64,000 nt of DNA, taken from Massilia norwichensis (lineage in GTDB: Bacteria > Pseudomonadota > Gammaproteobacteria > Burkholderiales > Burkholderiaceae_D). Under the pieces are notes generated by a model. That model searched no databases and was not told the origin of the DNA. It saw nothing but the letters and a program-made list of their open reading frames with translations. Where the stretch lies: contig NZ_JANUGX010000002.1 in NCBI RefSeq assembly GCF_024753245.1, forward strand, positions 1-64,000. Direction: 5' to 3'. Shown here in pieces: positions 55,741-64,000 of this stretch (the stretch's first letter is position 1; the number at the start of each line of letters is the position of its first letter). Both the position numbers and the translations under genes were made by a program.

Positions 55741-56613
55741 ATGCAAATCGCAACATATCAACTCGATGGACGCCGTTTCGTCGGACTTGTTTCCGACGAC
55801 CGAGAGCAGGTCACGCCATTCGAGCTTCCCGGGAACGCGGCGGCCGAAGGCGCCCTGGCGATCATCAAGCTGCTCGCCGACGGCGCCCCGCTTCCCGCAA
55901 CCGCGGGGCCGGCAGTGGCGCTCGCCTCGGTCCAGCTGCTGGCGCCGATCCCGGTACCACGCCGCAACGTCTGGTGCGTGGGCCGCAACTATCACGCCCA
56001 TGCCAAGGAACTGCAAACCTCGGTATTCAAGGACAACGACGCCAATCCCGACGCCTGGCCGATCGTGTTTACCAAGGTGCCCGAATGCGTCGTCGGCCCG
56101 TTCGACAAGGTCATGCTGCCGGGCGCCGCGATCTCCGGGCAAATCGATTACGAGGCCGAACTGGCGGTCGTCATCGGCAAAGGCGGCAAAAACATCGCCC
56201 GCGCCGACGCCATGGGGCACGTGTTCGGCTACACGGTGGTCAACGACGTCACCGCGCGCGACGTCCAGATGCGCCACCAGCAGTGGGACATGGGCAAGTC
56301 GTTCGACACGTTCTGCCCGATGGGGCCGTGGATCGTCACTGCCGACCAGCTCGACGGCACCCGGACCCGCGTGCGTTGCTGGGTCAACGGCGAGCTGCGC
56401 CAGGATGGACCGACCGAAAACCTGATCTTCGACATCCCGACCCTGATCGAGACGATTTCGCGCGGCATCACCTTGTACCCGGGTGACGTCATCGCCACCG
56501 GCACCCCTGCGGGCGTCGGGCTGGGCATGAAGCCGCCGCGCTTCCTGGCCGCTGGCGACGTGGTGCGGGTCGAGATCGACGGCATCGGTGCCATCGAAAA
56601 CCAATTCGTTTAA
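55741..56613 (+). CDS. Fumarylacetoacetate hydrolase-family protein
   Basis: A 290-residue FAH-superfamily enzyme with the metal-binding signature DYEAELAVVIGKGG and GVGLGMKPPRF. The family includes fumarylpyruvate hydrolases and oxaloacetate decarboxylases, acting late in aromatic ring cleavage by breaking a C-C bond of a beta-diketone or similar. GGAGG is 4 bases before the ATG at 55741. It is the first gene of the AraC-divergent operon, and the hydrolase gene follows after 13 bp. Confidence 0.93.
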   Translation: MQIATYQLDGRRFVGLVSDDREQVTPFELPGNAAAEGALAIIKLLADGAPLPATAGPAVALASVQLLAPIPVPRRNVWCVGRNYHAHAKELQTSVFKDNDANPDAWPIVFTKVPECVVGPFDKVMLPGAAISGQIDYEAELAVVIGKGGKNIARADAMGHVFGYTVVNDVTARDVQMRHQQWDMGKSFDTFCPMGPWIVTADQLDGTRTRVRCWVNGELRQDGPTENLIFDIPTLIETISRGITLYPGDVIATGTPAGVGLGMKPPRFLAAGDVVRVEIDGIGAIENQFV

Positions 56614-56626
56614 AAGGAAAAATGAC

Positions 56627-57424
56627 ATGACGACCCACATCGTTGCAGGACTGACCGTTGAAGTCGAAGGCGAAGGCGCCGCCATCGTGTGCGTCCACGG
56701 CCTGGGCGGCTCGAGCAATACCTGGACCCCGGTGATGGCCGCGCTGCAAGGCCACCGCATCGTGCGCATCGACCTGCCGGGCAGCGGCCGCTCGCCGGCC
56801 CGCTCCTCAGCCGATCCCGGCGAACTCAACATCGCCAGCATGGCCGACGCGGTCCAGGCCGTGTGCCGCGAGCTCGACATTACCAGGGCCACCTTCCTGG
56901 GCCACTCGATGGGCACGATCGTCTGCCAGCACATCGCGACGCAGCGCCCAGCGCTGGTCGCTGGCCTCGCGCTGTTCGGCCCGCTCGTGTGCCCACCGGA
57001 TGCGGGACGCGCCGGCATCCTGGCGCGCGCCGACAAGGCAGCCACGGGCGGCGCCGCCGCGATGCAGGACATCGCCGATGCCATCGTGGGCGCCGCGACG
57101 TCGAAGGAAACCAAGGCACAGCAGCCGGCCGTGCTGGCCCTGGTGCGCGAGAGCGTGATGCGCCAGACGCCCGAAGGCTACGGGCAAAGCTGCAGGGCGC
57201 TGGCGACGGCGCAGGCGGCGTCAATCGAAGACATTGCGGTGCCGACCTTGCTGGTCACGGGGGACCAGGACGGCGTCGCGCCTGCGGCCAGCGTGGCGGC
57301 CATGGCGGAACGTATCAAGGGCAGCGACATGGTGGTGCTGGAAGGCTGCGGCCACTGGACCACCTTCGAGCGTCCGCAGGAATGCATGCAACAGCTGGCG
57401 AAATTCTTGAGTTCTTCGAAATAA
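56627..57424 (+). CDS. Alpha/beta hydrolase (ring-cleavage type)
   Basis: A 265-residue hydrolase of the 3-oxoadipate enol-lactonase (PcaD)/haloperoxidase-like group. The nucleophile is GHSMG (Ser94), CVHGLGGSSNTW provides the oxyanion loop, the acid lies in TGDQDGVAP and the His in EGCGHWTTFERP. It starts 13 bp after the FAH gene and 29 bp before the amidohydrolase. Such an enzyme would open a lactone or split a vinylogous ketone in the pathway; the exact substrate is unknown. Confidence 0.9.
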   Translation: MTTHIVAGLTVEVEGEGAAIVCVHGLGGSSNTWTPVMAALQGHRIVRIDLPGSGRSPARSSADPGELNIASMADAVQAVCRELDITRATFLGHSMGTIVCQHIATQRPALVAGLALFGPLVCPPDAGRAGILARADKAATGGAAAMQDIADAIVGAATSKETKAQQPAVLALVRESVMRQTPEGYGQSCRALATAQAASIEDIAVPTLLVTGDQDGVAPAASVAAMAERIKGSDMVVLEGCGHWTTFERPQECMQQLAKFLSSSK

Positions 57425-57453
57425 CCAGGCCCTGGGGGCCAGAGGAGACAGAC

Positions 57454-58788
57454 ATGAAAAAGATTGCAATCACCAATGTCACGATTTTCGATGGCAGTGG
57501 CGACGACGTATTCAAAGGTGAAGTCCTCGTAGAAGGCAACCGGATCGTCGACGTAGCGCATTTCCCGAACAAGGTGGCGGGCGCCGCGGACCAGGTGATC
57601 GACGGCGGCGGCAAGTTCCTGATGCCGGGAATGACCGAAGCCCACACCCACTTTTCGTGGAACGACCAGCCGACGCTGTCGGCCATCCAGTTCATGCCGC
57701 CGGAAGAACACATCCTGTGGTGCGTCGACGTCGCCAAGCGCTACCTCGACATGGGCTGGACCTCGGCCATCGGCGCGGCCGCCGCCAAGCCGCGTCTCGA
57801 TATCGTCCTGCGCAATGCCATCACCGCCGGCCAGTGCGTCGGGCCGCGCTACCTGGCCGGCAGCCAGGAGATCACCACCCTGGGCGGTCTCGGCGACAAC
57901 ACCCTGCCCCACCTGCCGTTCCAGGAACTGAGTTTCGGCCACATCGTGAGCGGCCCCGAGGAAGTGCGCAAGGCCGCGCGCATGTTCATCAAATACGGCG
58001 TGGACCACCTGAAGATCAACCTGTCGGGCGAATACATTGCCGGCCTGCCGGCCGAGCTGTCGCCGTTCTCGGACGAAGAAGTCGCCATGCTGACGAGCGA
58101 GGCGAAGCGCAACGGCAAGCGGGTGGCGGCGCACGCGCGCTCCGACGAGTCGGTGCGGCAGTGTCTCCGCCACGGGATCGACATCATCTTCCACGCCAGT
58201 TTTGCGAACGAAGAAACACTGGACATGCTGGAGGCGAACAAGGCGCGGCACTTCGTGGCGCCCGCCATCGGCTGGCTGGTGCGTACCAGCTTCAACGCGT
58301 CGGAATATGGCATCACGCCTGAAATCGCCGAGCAAATGGGATACCCGCAAGAACTGGAAGCGGCGGCAGCGTCGCTGCGCCAGATGCACAAGCGCGGCAT
58401 CCGCATCCTGCCGGGCGGCGACTACGGCTTTGCGTGGATGCCGCATGGGACCAATGCCAACGACCTCCAGTATTTCGTGGACTACATCGGCATGACCCCG
58501 ACGGAAGCGCTGGTCTCGGCGACCCGCCTGGGCGGCGACATCATGATGCGGCCGGATGAACTGGGCCAGATTCGCCCCGGTTTCCTCGCCGACCTGGTGC
58601 TGGTCGACGGCGACCCGCTGCAGGACCTGCGCATCATGACGGAGCCCGCCAGGATTGCGATGGTGATGCAGGACGGTGTGATCCACAAAGGCTTGCAGGA
58701 CACCAGTCCGCGCGCAGCGGCAATTCATGTTCCGGCGAGCGACAACCCGATGCTCGACAGGGGCGTGCAGGAAGCCGTACCGGCTTGA
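57454..58788 (+). CDS. Amidohydrolase (metal-dependent)
   Basis: A 444-residue amidohydrolase. The metal-binding EAHTHFSW, a Lys in DHLKINLSGEY (possible carboxylated or active-site Lys), VAAHARSDE, the His in IFHASF and the Asp in LPGGDYGFAW are as in the imidazolonepropionase-like subfamily. No signal peptide is present, so it is cytoplasmic. AGAGGA lies about 7 bases before the ATG. It belongs to the AraC-controlled operon between the hydrolase and the porin genes. A heterocyclic or amide substrate is likely but unproven. Confidence 0.92.
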   Translation: MKKIAITNVTIFDGSGDDVFKGEVLVEGNRIVDVAHFPNKVAGAADQVIDGGGKFLMPGMTEAHTHFSWNDQPTLSAIQFMPPEEHILWCVDVAKRYLDMGWTSAIGAAAAKPRLDIVLRNAITAGQCVGPRYLAGSQEITTLGGLGDNTLPHLPFQELSFGHIVSGPEEVRKAARMFIKYGVDHLKINLSGEYIAGLPAELSPFSDEEVAMLTSEAKRNGKRVAAHARSDESVRQCLRHGIDIIFHASFANEETLDMLEANKARHFVAPAIGWLVRTSFNASEYGITPEIAEQMGYPQELEAAAASLRQMHKRGIRILPGGDYGFAWMPHGTNANDLQYFVDYIGMTPTEALVSATRLGGDIMMRPDELGQIRPGFLADLVLVDGDPLQDLRIMTEPARIAMVMQDGVIHKGLQDTSPRAAAIHVPASDNPMLDRGVQEAVPA

Positions 58789-58919
58789 CCGCAGTCCGGT
58801 GCTTGTCCAGCGCCCGCAGCGGTCCTGCTGCGGGCGTATCCCTACCCGGCGAATACCGACAGCGTCCCGGCTCCGTGTCGCTGCAGCACGGGAAGCGACT
58901 TGTCGAAAATGGAGATTCA

Positions 58920-59690
58920 ATGCGTCTGAATAAATATGTGATACGCAGTACGGTAGCGATTGCTGCACTGGCCGCAACCGGCACCGTGCTGGCGGCCGAG
59001 TTCCAGGTGGCTAACCTGAACGCCCTGTATACAACCCGTTCCAGGACCGATCCGCTGCTCGGCACCGGGACCGACGACGAGAAGCTGAAAACGTACCAGT
59101 TCGAATATTTCGCAGGGTTCAAGTACGGCGATGTGTACGTCGATGCCGAGCTGTTCAACGGCGAGAACGTCGGCGGCGCCGGCGCCGGCTCGTTCGGCGG
59201 CAACAGCCCCAACCAGAGCCTGCTAGTCTTCAATCCACGCCTGAGCCTGGGGAAGATCAGCGGCCGCAACCTGGCCTTCGGCCCGATTGCCGACGTATCG
59301 CTGATCGCGCGCTATGAGCGCGCCAGTTACGCCGACTTCCGCTCCTACAACCACGGCATCTCCTTCAACTTCAATGTGCCGGGCTTCGCTTACTTCGAGT
59401 CGGGCATCCTGCGCCGCAATACCAATTTCTACAAGGGCGAGACGCTGTGGCGCTCGGTCCTGATGTCGAAACCGTTCGCGGGCGAACGGCTTCGTTTCAA
59501 CCTGCTATCGCTGGTCAATGGAACGGGTGTGAATGGCACCGAAGTATTCCTGCGTCCGGAACTGCTGTGGGCTATCGACGCCAAGGGCAGCTTCCAGGCC
59601 GGTCTGCGCTACGAAATCCATCGCTACAAGATCGACGGACAGGACTATTCGCGCAACTCGCCCACCCTGATGGCAAAGTGGACGATGTAA
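58920..59690 (+). CDS. Tsx/OmpK-like outer-membrane channel
   Basis: A 256-residue protein with a signal peptide (VAIAALAATGTVLAA) and alternating amphipathic beta strands, ending in an aromatic-containing strand (LMAKWTM). It matches the nucleoside-specific channel (Tsx/OmpK) type by pattern: FEYFAGFKYGDVYVDAELFNG and YLR-type short turns. It presumably lets the operon substrate through the outer membrane. GGAG precedes the ATG; 131 bp separate it from the amidohydrolase gene. Confidence 0.8.
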   Translation: MRLNKYVIRSTVAIAALAATGTVLAAEFQVANLNALYTTRSRTDPLLGTGTDDEKLKTYQFEYFAGFKYGDVYVDAELFNGENVGGAGAGSFGGNSPNQSLLVFNPRLSLGKISGRNLAFGPIADVSLIARYERASYADFRSYNHGISFNFNVPGFAYFESGILRRNTNFYKGETLWRSVLMSKPFAGERLRFNLLSLVNGTGVNGTEVFLRPELLWAIDAKGSFQAGLRYEIHRYKIDGQDYSRNSPTLMAKWTM

Positions 59691-59937
59691 TTTTCAGCTG
59701 GCCATCAGATCGATTCCGAGTCAGCCTCGGCGTGCAGGCTGCCGGATCGATCGGCCCGAATTCCCTGCGCTACCCGGCTTCGATTTCGCTGGAGCAAATT
59801 CATTCCACCTCTGCAATCCGTTTGATCAAGATCAGGCCTGCTGGGCACCGCGCCTAGTGCCGCAAGCTGCCTTCTGCTGCAATGTGAGTACTGGCTCGCA
59901 GCCGTGTTTCCGTTGCGTGCGTTACTGGGAGGGATCG

Positions 59938-60837
59938 ATGCGATGGCTGATTCTGCTCCTCTTCGTGGCCTGTACGATGTACGTGCACAGGCGCGGCCGG
60001 GCACGTCATTGGTTTTTCAGGCAGCTTTCCGACCATTCGACGTTCACCGCGCCCCTGAACTGTTTTTCCTATCTGTTTTCCGCAGTGCCGACCACGCCTT
60101 ACATTTCTTCCTCGTATTTTCCCGAGCTGGCGGAATTGCGAAAGGAATGGCCCACATTTCGCGATGAGGCGCTGGCGCTGCATGAAGCGAGCCGCATCCA
60201 GGCGTCCGAAAAATACAATGATATCGGCTTCAATTCGTTTTTCCGCCGGGGCTGGAAACGCTTTTACCTGAAGTGGTACGTCAATCCGCATCCCTCCGCG
60301 GCAAGCCTGTGCCCGCGCACCGTCGAGATCCTGCAGCGGATACCGTCCGTCAAGGCGGCGATGTTCGCCATGCTGCCCGCGGGCGGCACCCTTGGCCGCC
60401 ATCGCGACCCGCTTGCCGCATCGCTGCGCTATCATCTCGGGCTCGTCACGCCCAACGACGACCGCTGCGCGATTGTCGTCGATGGCATACCCTATGCGTG
60501 GCGCGATGGCGAGGACGTCATATTCGACGAAACCTATTTGCATGACGCAGCGAACCGTACCGACCGGGATCGCATCATCCTGTTCTGCGATATCGAGCGG
60601 CCGATGAAATACCGCTGGGCGCAGGCCGTGAACCGGCTGATGGGCGGCTTTCTGCTGCGCGCGTCGGCGTCCCCCAACGAGATCGGCGATCGGACCGGCG
60701 GGCTCAACCAAGCGTTCCGCTACCTGTACCTGTTACGGCGCTTCAGCAAGAAGCTCAAGGCATGGAACCGCACGCTGTATTACATCTTCAAGTGGAGCCT
60801 GTTCGGCTGCCTCGCGTACGTGATCTTCTGGCGCTGA
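59938..60837 (+). CDS. lpxO: Aspartyl/asparaginyl beta-hydroxylase-family dioxygenase (LpxO-like)
   Basis: A 299-residue Fe(II)/2-oxoglutarate dioxygenase with an N-terminal membrane span (WLILLLFVACTMYVH), the iron-binding HRD of GRHRDPL near residue 155, and a late His and Arg in YLHDAANRTDRDRI. The membrane-anchored form with length near 300 matches LpxO, which 2-hydroxylates a lipid A acyl chain on the inner-membrane cytoplasmic face. A second hydrophobic stretch (WSLFGCLAYVIFW) is at the C-terminus. GGGAGGG precedes the ATG. It is separate from the AraC operon. Confidence 0.88.
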   Translation: MRWLILLLFVACTMYVHRRGRARHWFFRQLSDHSTFTAPLNCFSYLFSAVPTTPYISSSYFPELAELRKEWPTFRDEALALHEASRIQASEKYNDIGFNSFFRRGWKRFYLKWYVNPHPSAASLCPRTVEILQRIPSVKAAMFAMLPAGGTLGRHRDPLAASLRYHLGLVTPNDDRCAIVVDGIPYAWRDGEDVIFDETYLHDAANRTDRDRIILFCDIERPMKYRWAQAVNRLMGGFLLRASASPNEIGDRTGGLNQAFRYLYLLRRFSKKLKAWNRTLYYIFKWSLFGCLAYVIFWR

Positions 60838-61002
60838 ATGGGCTCATGCGGCCGGCTTCCCAGGCACGCAGGCATACCGGTGCGCGTCACGCACTCGAAT
60901 CGTCGAGACGACTGCGCAGATGAGACTGTACGCCGGCATCGACGGCGCCCACAAATGGATGAGCACCTGGCAACGCGCGCTCGGCTGGCTATGACGCCTC
61001 CT

Positions 61003-61078
61003 GGCCTGGTAGCTCAGTCGGTAGCGCAGAGGATTGAAAATCCTTGTGTCGGTGGTTCGATTCCGCCCCGGGCCACCA
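61003..61078 (+). tRNA. tRNA-Phe (GAA), copy 3 (D-arm variant)
   Basis: 76 nt with GAA anticodon and encoded CCA. It differs from copies 1 and 2 at two places in the D-arm: GTTGG became GTCGG and TAGAGC became TAGCGC. The second change breaks the 12-23 pair (U against C) of the D stem. The promoter is weaker (CTGGCA, 17 bp, TATGAC, ending 60995). It may be a barely expressed or decaying gene. Its downstream spacer AAGAATTCAGCAGTA is shared with copy 1. Confidence 0.9.
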
Positions 61079-61096
61079 AGAATTCAGCAGTACACA

Positions 61097-61127
61097 AAAA
61101 CGCCGACCTTCGCAGGTCGGCGTTTTT
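61097..61127 (+). terminator. Terminator after tRNA-Phe copy 3
   Basis: Stem AACGCCGACC/GGTCGGCGTT with a six-base loop, flanked by AAAA and TTTG. Confidence 0.9.
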
Positions 61128-61183
61128 GTTTCTGGGGCCGGCAGCGCGGCCCAGGCATCCGGCCAGCGCGATGCAACCGTCCC

Positions 61184-61621
61184 TTACTCTTTCTTTTCCC
61201 TGAATTCGCCGTCAATGATGTTGTCGTCGATGCTTTGACGCGGGTTTTGGCCGGCTTTGAAGATCATTTTCTTGAACCAAGGGTAAGTAAGCAAAAAAGC
61301 CGTAGCGAAACCTGTGAACAGTGCCGGCACGTACTCACCCTGAGACAGCAAACTCAACAGGCAGAATGCAAACAGGCTGACGATAAACGGCCGGCGTACA
61401 GTTTTCGGCAACAGGCCGACAATGCGCAGCTTGCCATGTCTTATCCAGGGAAATCGCGCAAGGACACCGGCAAGAAGCAGTCCTGCCGTCGCCCTGCCCG
61501 TGCCGAGATGATCGGCCACCACCCCGACGACCAGGAAACCGGCATAGGTCATCATGCCGGCCAACGCTACCAGCAGGCATAGAGCAATAGCGATCACCGG
61601 CTTCGGTTTAAGTATCGCCAT
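61184..61621 (-). CDS. Hypothetical four-span membrane protein
   Basis: A 145-residue protein with about three or four hydrophobic segments: AIALCLLVALAGMMTYAGFL, TAGLLLAGVLA, FIVSLFAFCLLSLL and VPALFTGFATAFLLTYPWF. The C-terminus is charged (DDNIIDGEFREKKE). The family is not recognised. Its base composition is slightly lower in GC than its neighbours. A reasonable start codon exists at 61621, with a weak SD. Confidence 0.65.
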   Translation of the reverse strand: MAILKPKPVIAIALCLLVALAGMMTYAGFLVVGVVADHLGTGRATAGLLLAGVLARFPWIRHGKLRIVGLLPKTVRRPFIVSLFAFCLLSLLSQGEYVPALFTGFATAFLLTYPWFKKMIFKAGQNPRQSIDDNIIDGEFREKKE

Positions 61622-61658
61622 GCGGATCAGGAAACCTAGAATTTGTGTACTCCTCTGC

Positions 61659-62033
61659 TTAAGCGACCGGGCGCAGCTGCTCTTGCAGCGAGCGCGTCCT
61701 GTCCGTGTCGACGTTCCCGGTATGCAGGGTCGTCTTTTTCTCGATCAGCATGATCAGGCATTCCTCATCCGCCACCGGATTGTGGCGCACGCCTTTCGGC
61801 ACCACATAGCTATCGCCTTCGCCAAGCTCGACCGTTCCCGCCTCCATTTCGATGCGCAGGCTTCCCTGCAGGATGAAGAACAACTCGTCTTCGGTATCGT
61901 GGCTGTGCCAGGCCAGCATCCCCTTGACCTTGGCAACCTTGACGTAGGAATCGTCGAGTTCCGCCACGACCCGTGGCGACCAGAGCTCATCGAGCGATGC
62001 GGCAATCTTTTTGGGAGAAATAGCAGGAAGCAT
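61659..62033 (-). CDS. Cupin-domain protein
   Basis: A 124-residue single-cupin protein. Motif 1 GMLAWHSHDTEDELFFIL contains the HxH...E metal ligands, and motif 2 is PKGVRHNPVADEE. Such proteins bind a metal and act as isomerases, dioxygenases or sensors; the substrate is unknown. It begins 10 bp after the end of the CBS-domain gene on the same strand, so it is probably co-transcribed with it. Confidence 0.9.
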   Translation of the reverse strand: MLPAISPKKIAASLDELWSPRVVAELDDSYVKVAKVKGMLAWHSHDTEDELFFILQGSLRIEMEAGTVELGEGDSYVVPKGVRHNPVADEECLIMLIEKKTTLHTGNVDTDRTRSLQEQLRPVA

Positions 62034-62043
62034 GGTGGGCTTT

Positions 62044-63351
62044 CTAAAGTTGGGAAGGGTCTGACGGCACGCGCTTCACCAGCAGCTGGTCGATCCGGTA
62101 GTGGTCCACGTCCACGACCTCGAAACGCATGCCTTCGTACTCCACGCTGTCGGTCGGCTTGGGCACCTTGCGCAGCATGTACATCATGAAGCCGGCGGCG
62201 GTTTCGTAGTTCTCCTCTTCCGGCAACGCTTTCAGGTCCAGCATGCGCTTCATGTCGGATGCCGGCGTGCTGCCGTCGACCAGCCAGGAGCCGTCGTCGC
62301 GCTGCATGACCTGCTTGTCCTCATCCAGCGCGCCGCCCCAGTTGCCCATCACCGTCAGCATGATGTCGCTCAGCGTGATCACGCCCACCACCAGCGCGTA
62401 TTCGTTGATGACCACCGCGAAGGTTTCCTTGGTCGCGCGGAAGCGGTCCAGCAGTTCCGACAGCGTCAGCGCGTCGGGCACGATCAGGGCCGTGCGGATA
62501 CTCGACTCGTTGAGCTGGAACACCGACTGCTTGTTCAGCAGCCGCACCAGGATGTCGCGCGTGTCGACGTAGCCGATCACGCGGTCGATGACGCCGTCGC
62601 ACACCGGGAACTTCGACAGCGGGTAGTTGGCGATCTTCTTGCGGATGCCGTCTTCGGTTTCGTCGAGGTTGAAGAACACCACGTTGTCGCGCATCGTCAT
62701 GGCCGAGCTCACGCCGCGCGATTCGAGTTCGAACACGTTTTCGATGAAATGCTGCTCCTGCTTCTGCAGGACGCCGGCCTGGGCGCCGGCTTCGACGATG
62801 GCCGAGATCTCGTCGAAGGTGATGCGGTCCTCGCGCGTGGTCTCGACGCCGAACAGGCGGAACAGCAGGTTCGCCACCAGGTTCAGGGCCCAGGAAAACG
62901 GCCGGCACAGCCGGATGAAGATCTGGACCGGACCGATCATCGCCACCGCGATGCGCTCCGGGGCGATCATCGCCAGACGCTTGGGCATCAGGTCGGAAAA
63001 CAGGATGAACAGGATGGTGACGAACAGGAAGGACAGCGCAAAAGCGATGGTGTCGATGCCGGGGCCGCTGTAGAAGAAGGACAGCCATGCCGTGAAATAC
63101 GGGCGCAGCGCGCCTTCGCCCAGGATACCGCCGAGGATGGCGACGGTGTTCAGGCCGATCTGCGAGGCGGCGAAGAATTCGGCCGATTGCGCCTGCAATT
63201 GCATGACTTTCAGGGCGCGCTCGTCGCCGGCCTCGGCCAGCAGCTTGAGCTTGATCTTGCGCGCGCCGGCCAGCGAGATCTCCGTCAGCGACAGGAAGCC
63301 GGCGGCAAGCACGAGCAGCGCCAGCAGGGAGAGATGTTGGAACAGGTTCAC
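62044..63351 (-). CDS. CNNM/CorC-type CBS-domain membrane protein
   Basis: A 435-residue hemolysin-C-like protein. An N-terminal DUF21 membrane domain with about four spans (LSLLALLVLAAGFLSLTEIS) is followed by a CBS pair (RDNVVFFNLDETEDGIRKK through VITLSDIMLTVMG) and a C-terminal CorC_HlyC domain (TAAGFMMYMLRKVPKPTDSV). It is linked to Mg2+/Co2+ export. The start is taken as GTG 63351 (MNLFQHLSL) because the longer reading to 63402 lacks similarity to the family. The SD is weak. Confidence 0.92.
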   Translation of the reverse strand: MNLFQHLSLLALLVLAAGFLSLTEISLAGARKIKLKLLAEAGDERALKVMQLQAQSAEFFAASQIGLNTVAILGGILGEGALRPYFTAWLSFFYSGPGIDTIAFALSFLFVTILFILFSDLMPKRLAMIAPERIAVAMIGPVQIFIRLCRPFSWALNLVANLLFRLFGVETTREDRITFDEISAIVEAGAQAGVLQKQEQHFIENVFELESRGVSSAMTMRDNVVFFNLDETEDGIRKKIANYPLSKFPVCDGVIDRVIGYVDTRDILVRLLNKQSVFQLNESSIRTALIVPDALTLSELLDRFRATKETFAVVINEYALVVGVITLSDIMLTVMGNWGGALDEDKQVMQRDDGSWLVDGSTPASDMKRMLDLKALPEEENYETAAGFMMYMLRKVPKPTDSVEYEGMRFEVVDVDHYRIDQLLVKRVPSDPSQL

Positions 63352-63747
63352 GGTACACCCGGGATAAAGTTGTCGGTGCCCGCTCCCCCGGGAAGCGGAC
63401 ACTCTACTTTACCATCTTGCAGGAAGAACAAGGCAAGGCGGGTGCCGGCCGTGCCGGCGCCCAGCTGTGGTCTGCCTGTTCCAGCGGACCCCGCCTGCTA
63501 GGGTCCCGGATGCGGATTGTCGGGCAAGGAAGGGATGGCGCGCAGCAGGCAATCGAATGGGCATTGCATAACGCATCCTTTTGGTGCGTCCGAGGCAAAG
63601 CGTTTCTGCCACGCCACACCTTCTGAAAAATCCGTTAAGACAAGAACAAGTTTGCCCTTGTTTTGCGAAGGCATCAGCGAAAACTCACAAATTTCCACAC
63701 GGCAATATTTATAATGACGAGTTCATCTGGTCCATTAGAAATAAATC
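63352..63747. other. Intergenic region upstream of chemoreceptor
   Basis: About 396 bp without a convincing gene; the short ORFs here lack SD and coding character. It holds a hairpin ACGCATCC/GGTGCGT (63571-63589) and a TATAAT at 63710-63715 that could be the -10 of the chemoreceptor gene. I saw no match to a c-di-GMP riboswitch or a flagellar sigma-28 promoter. Confidence 0.6.
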
Positions 63748-64000
63748 ATGAACATTAACAACATCAACATCCGGAAGCTGCTGCTGGCAGGTTTCGGCAT
63801 CGTCCTGGTCGCCATGGTTCTGCTGGTCAGCATCGGCATCGGCCAGATGAACAAGGCGGACGCGCTGACCAAGAAGCTGGCCGGCGAAAGCTTCCACCGC
63901 GCCTCCATGCTGCAGGAGTGGCAATCGATCATCGAGGTGAACGCGGCGCGCACGCTGGCGGCCATCAAGGTGGCCGATCCGATCGACGAAAAATTCTTCC
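63748..64000 (+). CDS. Methyl-accepting chemotaxis protein (N-terminal part)
   Basis: The first 84 codons of a chemoreceptor, cut off by the window end. After MNINNINIRK comes a transmembrane helix (LLLAGFGIVLVAMVLLVSIG), then the periplasmic four-helix-bundle-type sensor start (MNKADALTKKLAGESFHRAS, QEWQSIIEVNAARTLAA). No good SD is visible before the ATG at 63748. The signalling domain lies beyond the window. Confidence 0.85.
   Translation, partial: MNINNINIRKLLLAGFGIVLVAMVLLVSIGIGQMNKADALTKKLAGESFHRASMLQEWQSIIEVNAARTLAAIKVADPIDEKFF

Noticed and set aside
60920-60994. 24-codon ORF (starting MRLYAGIDGAHKW) before tRNA-Phe copy 3
   Set aside because: No SD and no recognisable features; it overlaps the tRNA promoter region.
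63352-63747. Possible c-di-GMP riboswitch or sigma-28 promoter
   Set aside because: The GCAAAG and TAAA...GCCGATAA signatures were not found in the right arrangement.

Overview
The window looks like chromosomal DNA of a high-GC betaproteobacterium, most likely Oxalobacteraceae of the Massilia/Telluria group. This is inferred, not searched. The supporting signs are the order mltA-apaG-rpe-gph-trpEGD-(LysE)-trpC, a PEP-CTERM protein with a sigma-54-type promoter, many MCP/HD-GYP and RTX proteins, and REP-like hairpins. Genes are dense, on both strands, and mostly housekeeping or accessory metabolism. I see no phage, transposase, CRISPR array or rRNA.

Region by region. 0.1-5.6 kb: a PLD-family lipoprotein and enoyl-CoA hydratase pair, an MFS exporter, mltA, a 28-residue membrane micropeptide and apaG. 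5.7-13.3 kb: rpe, gph, a Trp-rich leader peptide with attenuator-like hairpins, trpE-trpG-(REP)-trpD-LysE exporter-trpC, a TonB-like lipoprotein and a hydrolase. 13.3-20.6 kb, minus strand: M61 peptidase, a Tat-exported molybdenum hydroxylase operon (2Fe-2S subunit, Mo subunit, MocA-like protein), DsbC and a UbiH-like monooxygenase. 20.7-24.4 kb: tRNA-Phe, an Sbal_3080-type lipoprotein, a decayed tRNA-Phe copy, YjdM, then a NemR-like regulator with an NADP oxidoreductase and a DJ-1/PfpI protein. 24.4-29.4 kb: remnant of a GH15 gene and a TolC-HlyD-permease-permease exporter with no ATPase gene. 29.5-36.4 kb: a 25-residue micropeptide, small secreted and membrane proteins, BCCT transporter, orphan LivK-type binding protein, DUF2256 protein, PEP-CTERM SGNH esterase, LysR regulator and CzcE-like protein. 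36.6-43.4 kb: M13 peptidase, CAP protein, Ohr, HD-GYP protein and catalase. 43.5-49.7 kb: one giant RTX protein built of six similar modules. 49.7-54.3 kb: hydrolase, chemoreceptor with a probable start-proximal frameshift, amidohydrolase and acyl-CoA thioesterase. 54.4-61.1 kb: tRNA-Phe copy 2, an AraC regulator divergent from a four-gene catabolic and uptake operon, LpxO-like hydroxylase and tRNA-Phe copy 3. 61.2-64 kb: membrane protein, cupin, CBS-domain (CorC/CNNM) protein and the start of another chemoreceptor cut by the window end.

Functional themes. The trp locus couples precursor supply and phosphate-sugar housekeeping (rpe, gph) with tryptophan synthesis under probable attenuation, and carries an embedded LysE exporter. 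Stress defence is spread over the NemR-like electrophile cassette, Ohr with an OhrR-like box, and catalase. The AraC-controlled operon (FAH-family enzyme, alpha/beta hydrolase, amidohydrolase, Tsx/OmpK-like porin) is the best candidate for an undescribed catabolic pathway. Three tRNA-Phe genes plus one decayed copy within 41 kb mark repeated duplication of that locus.
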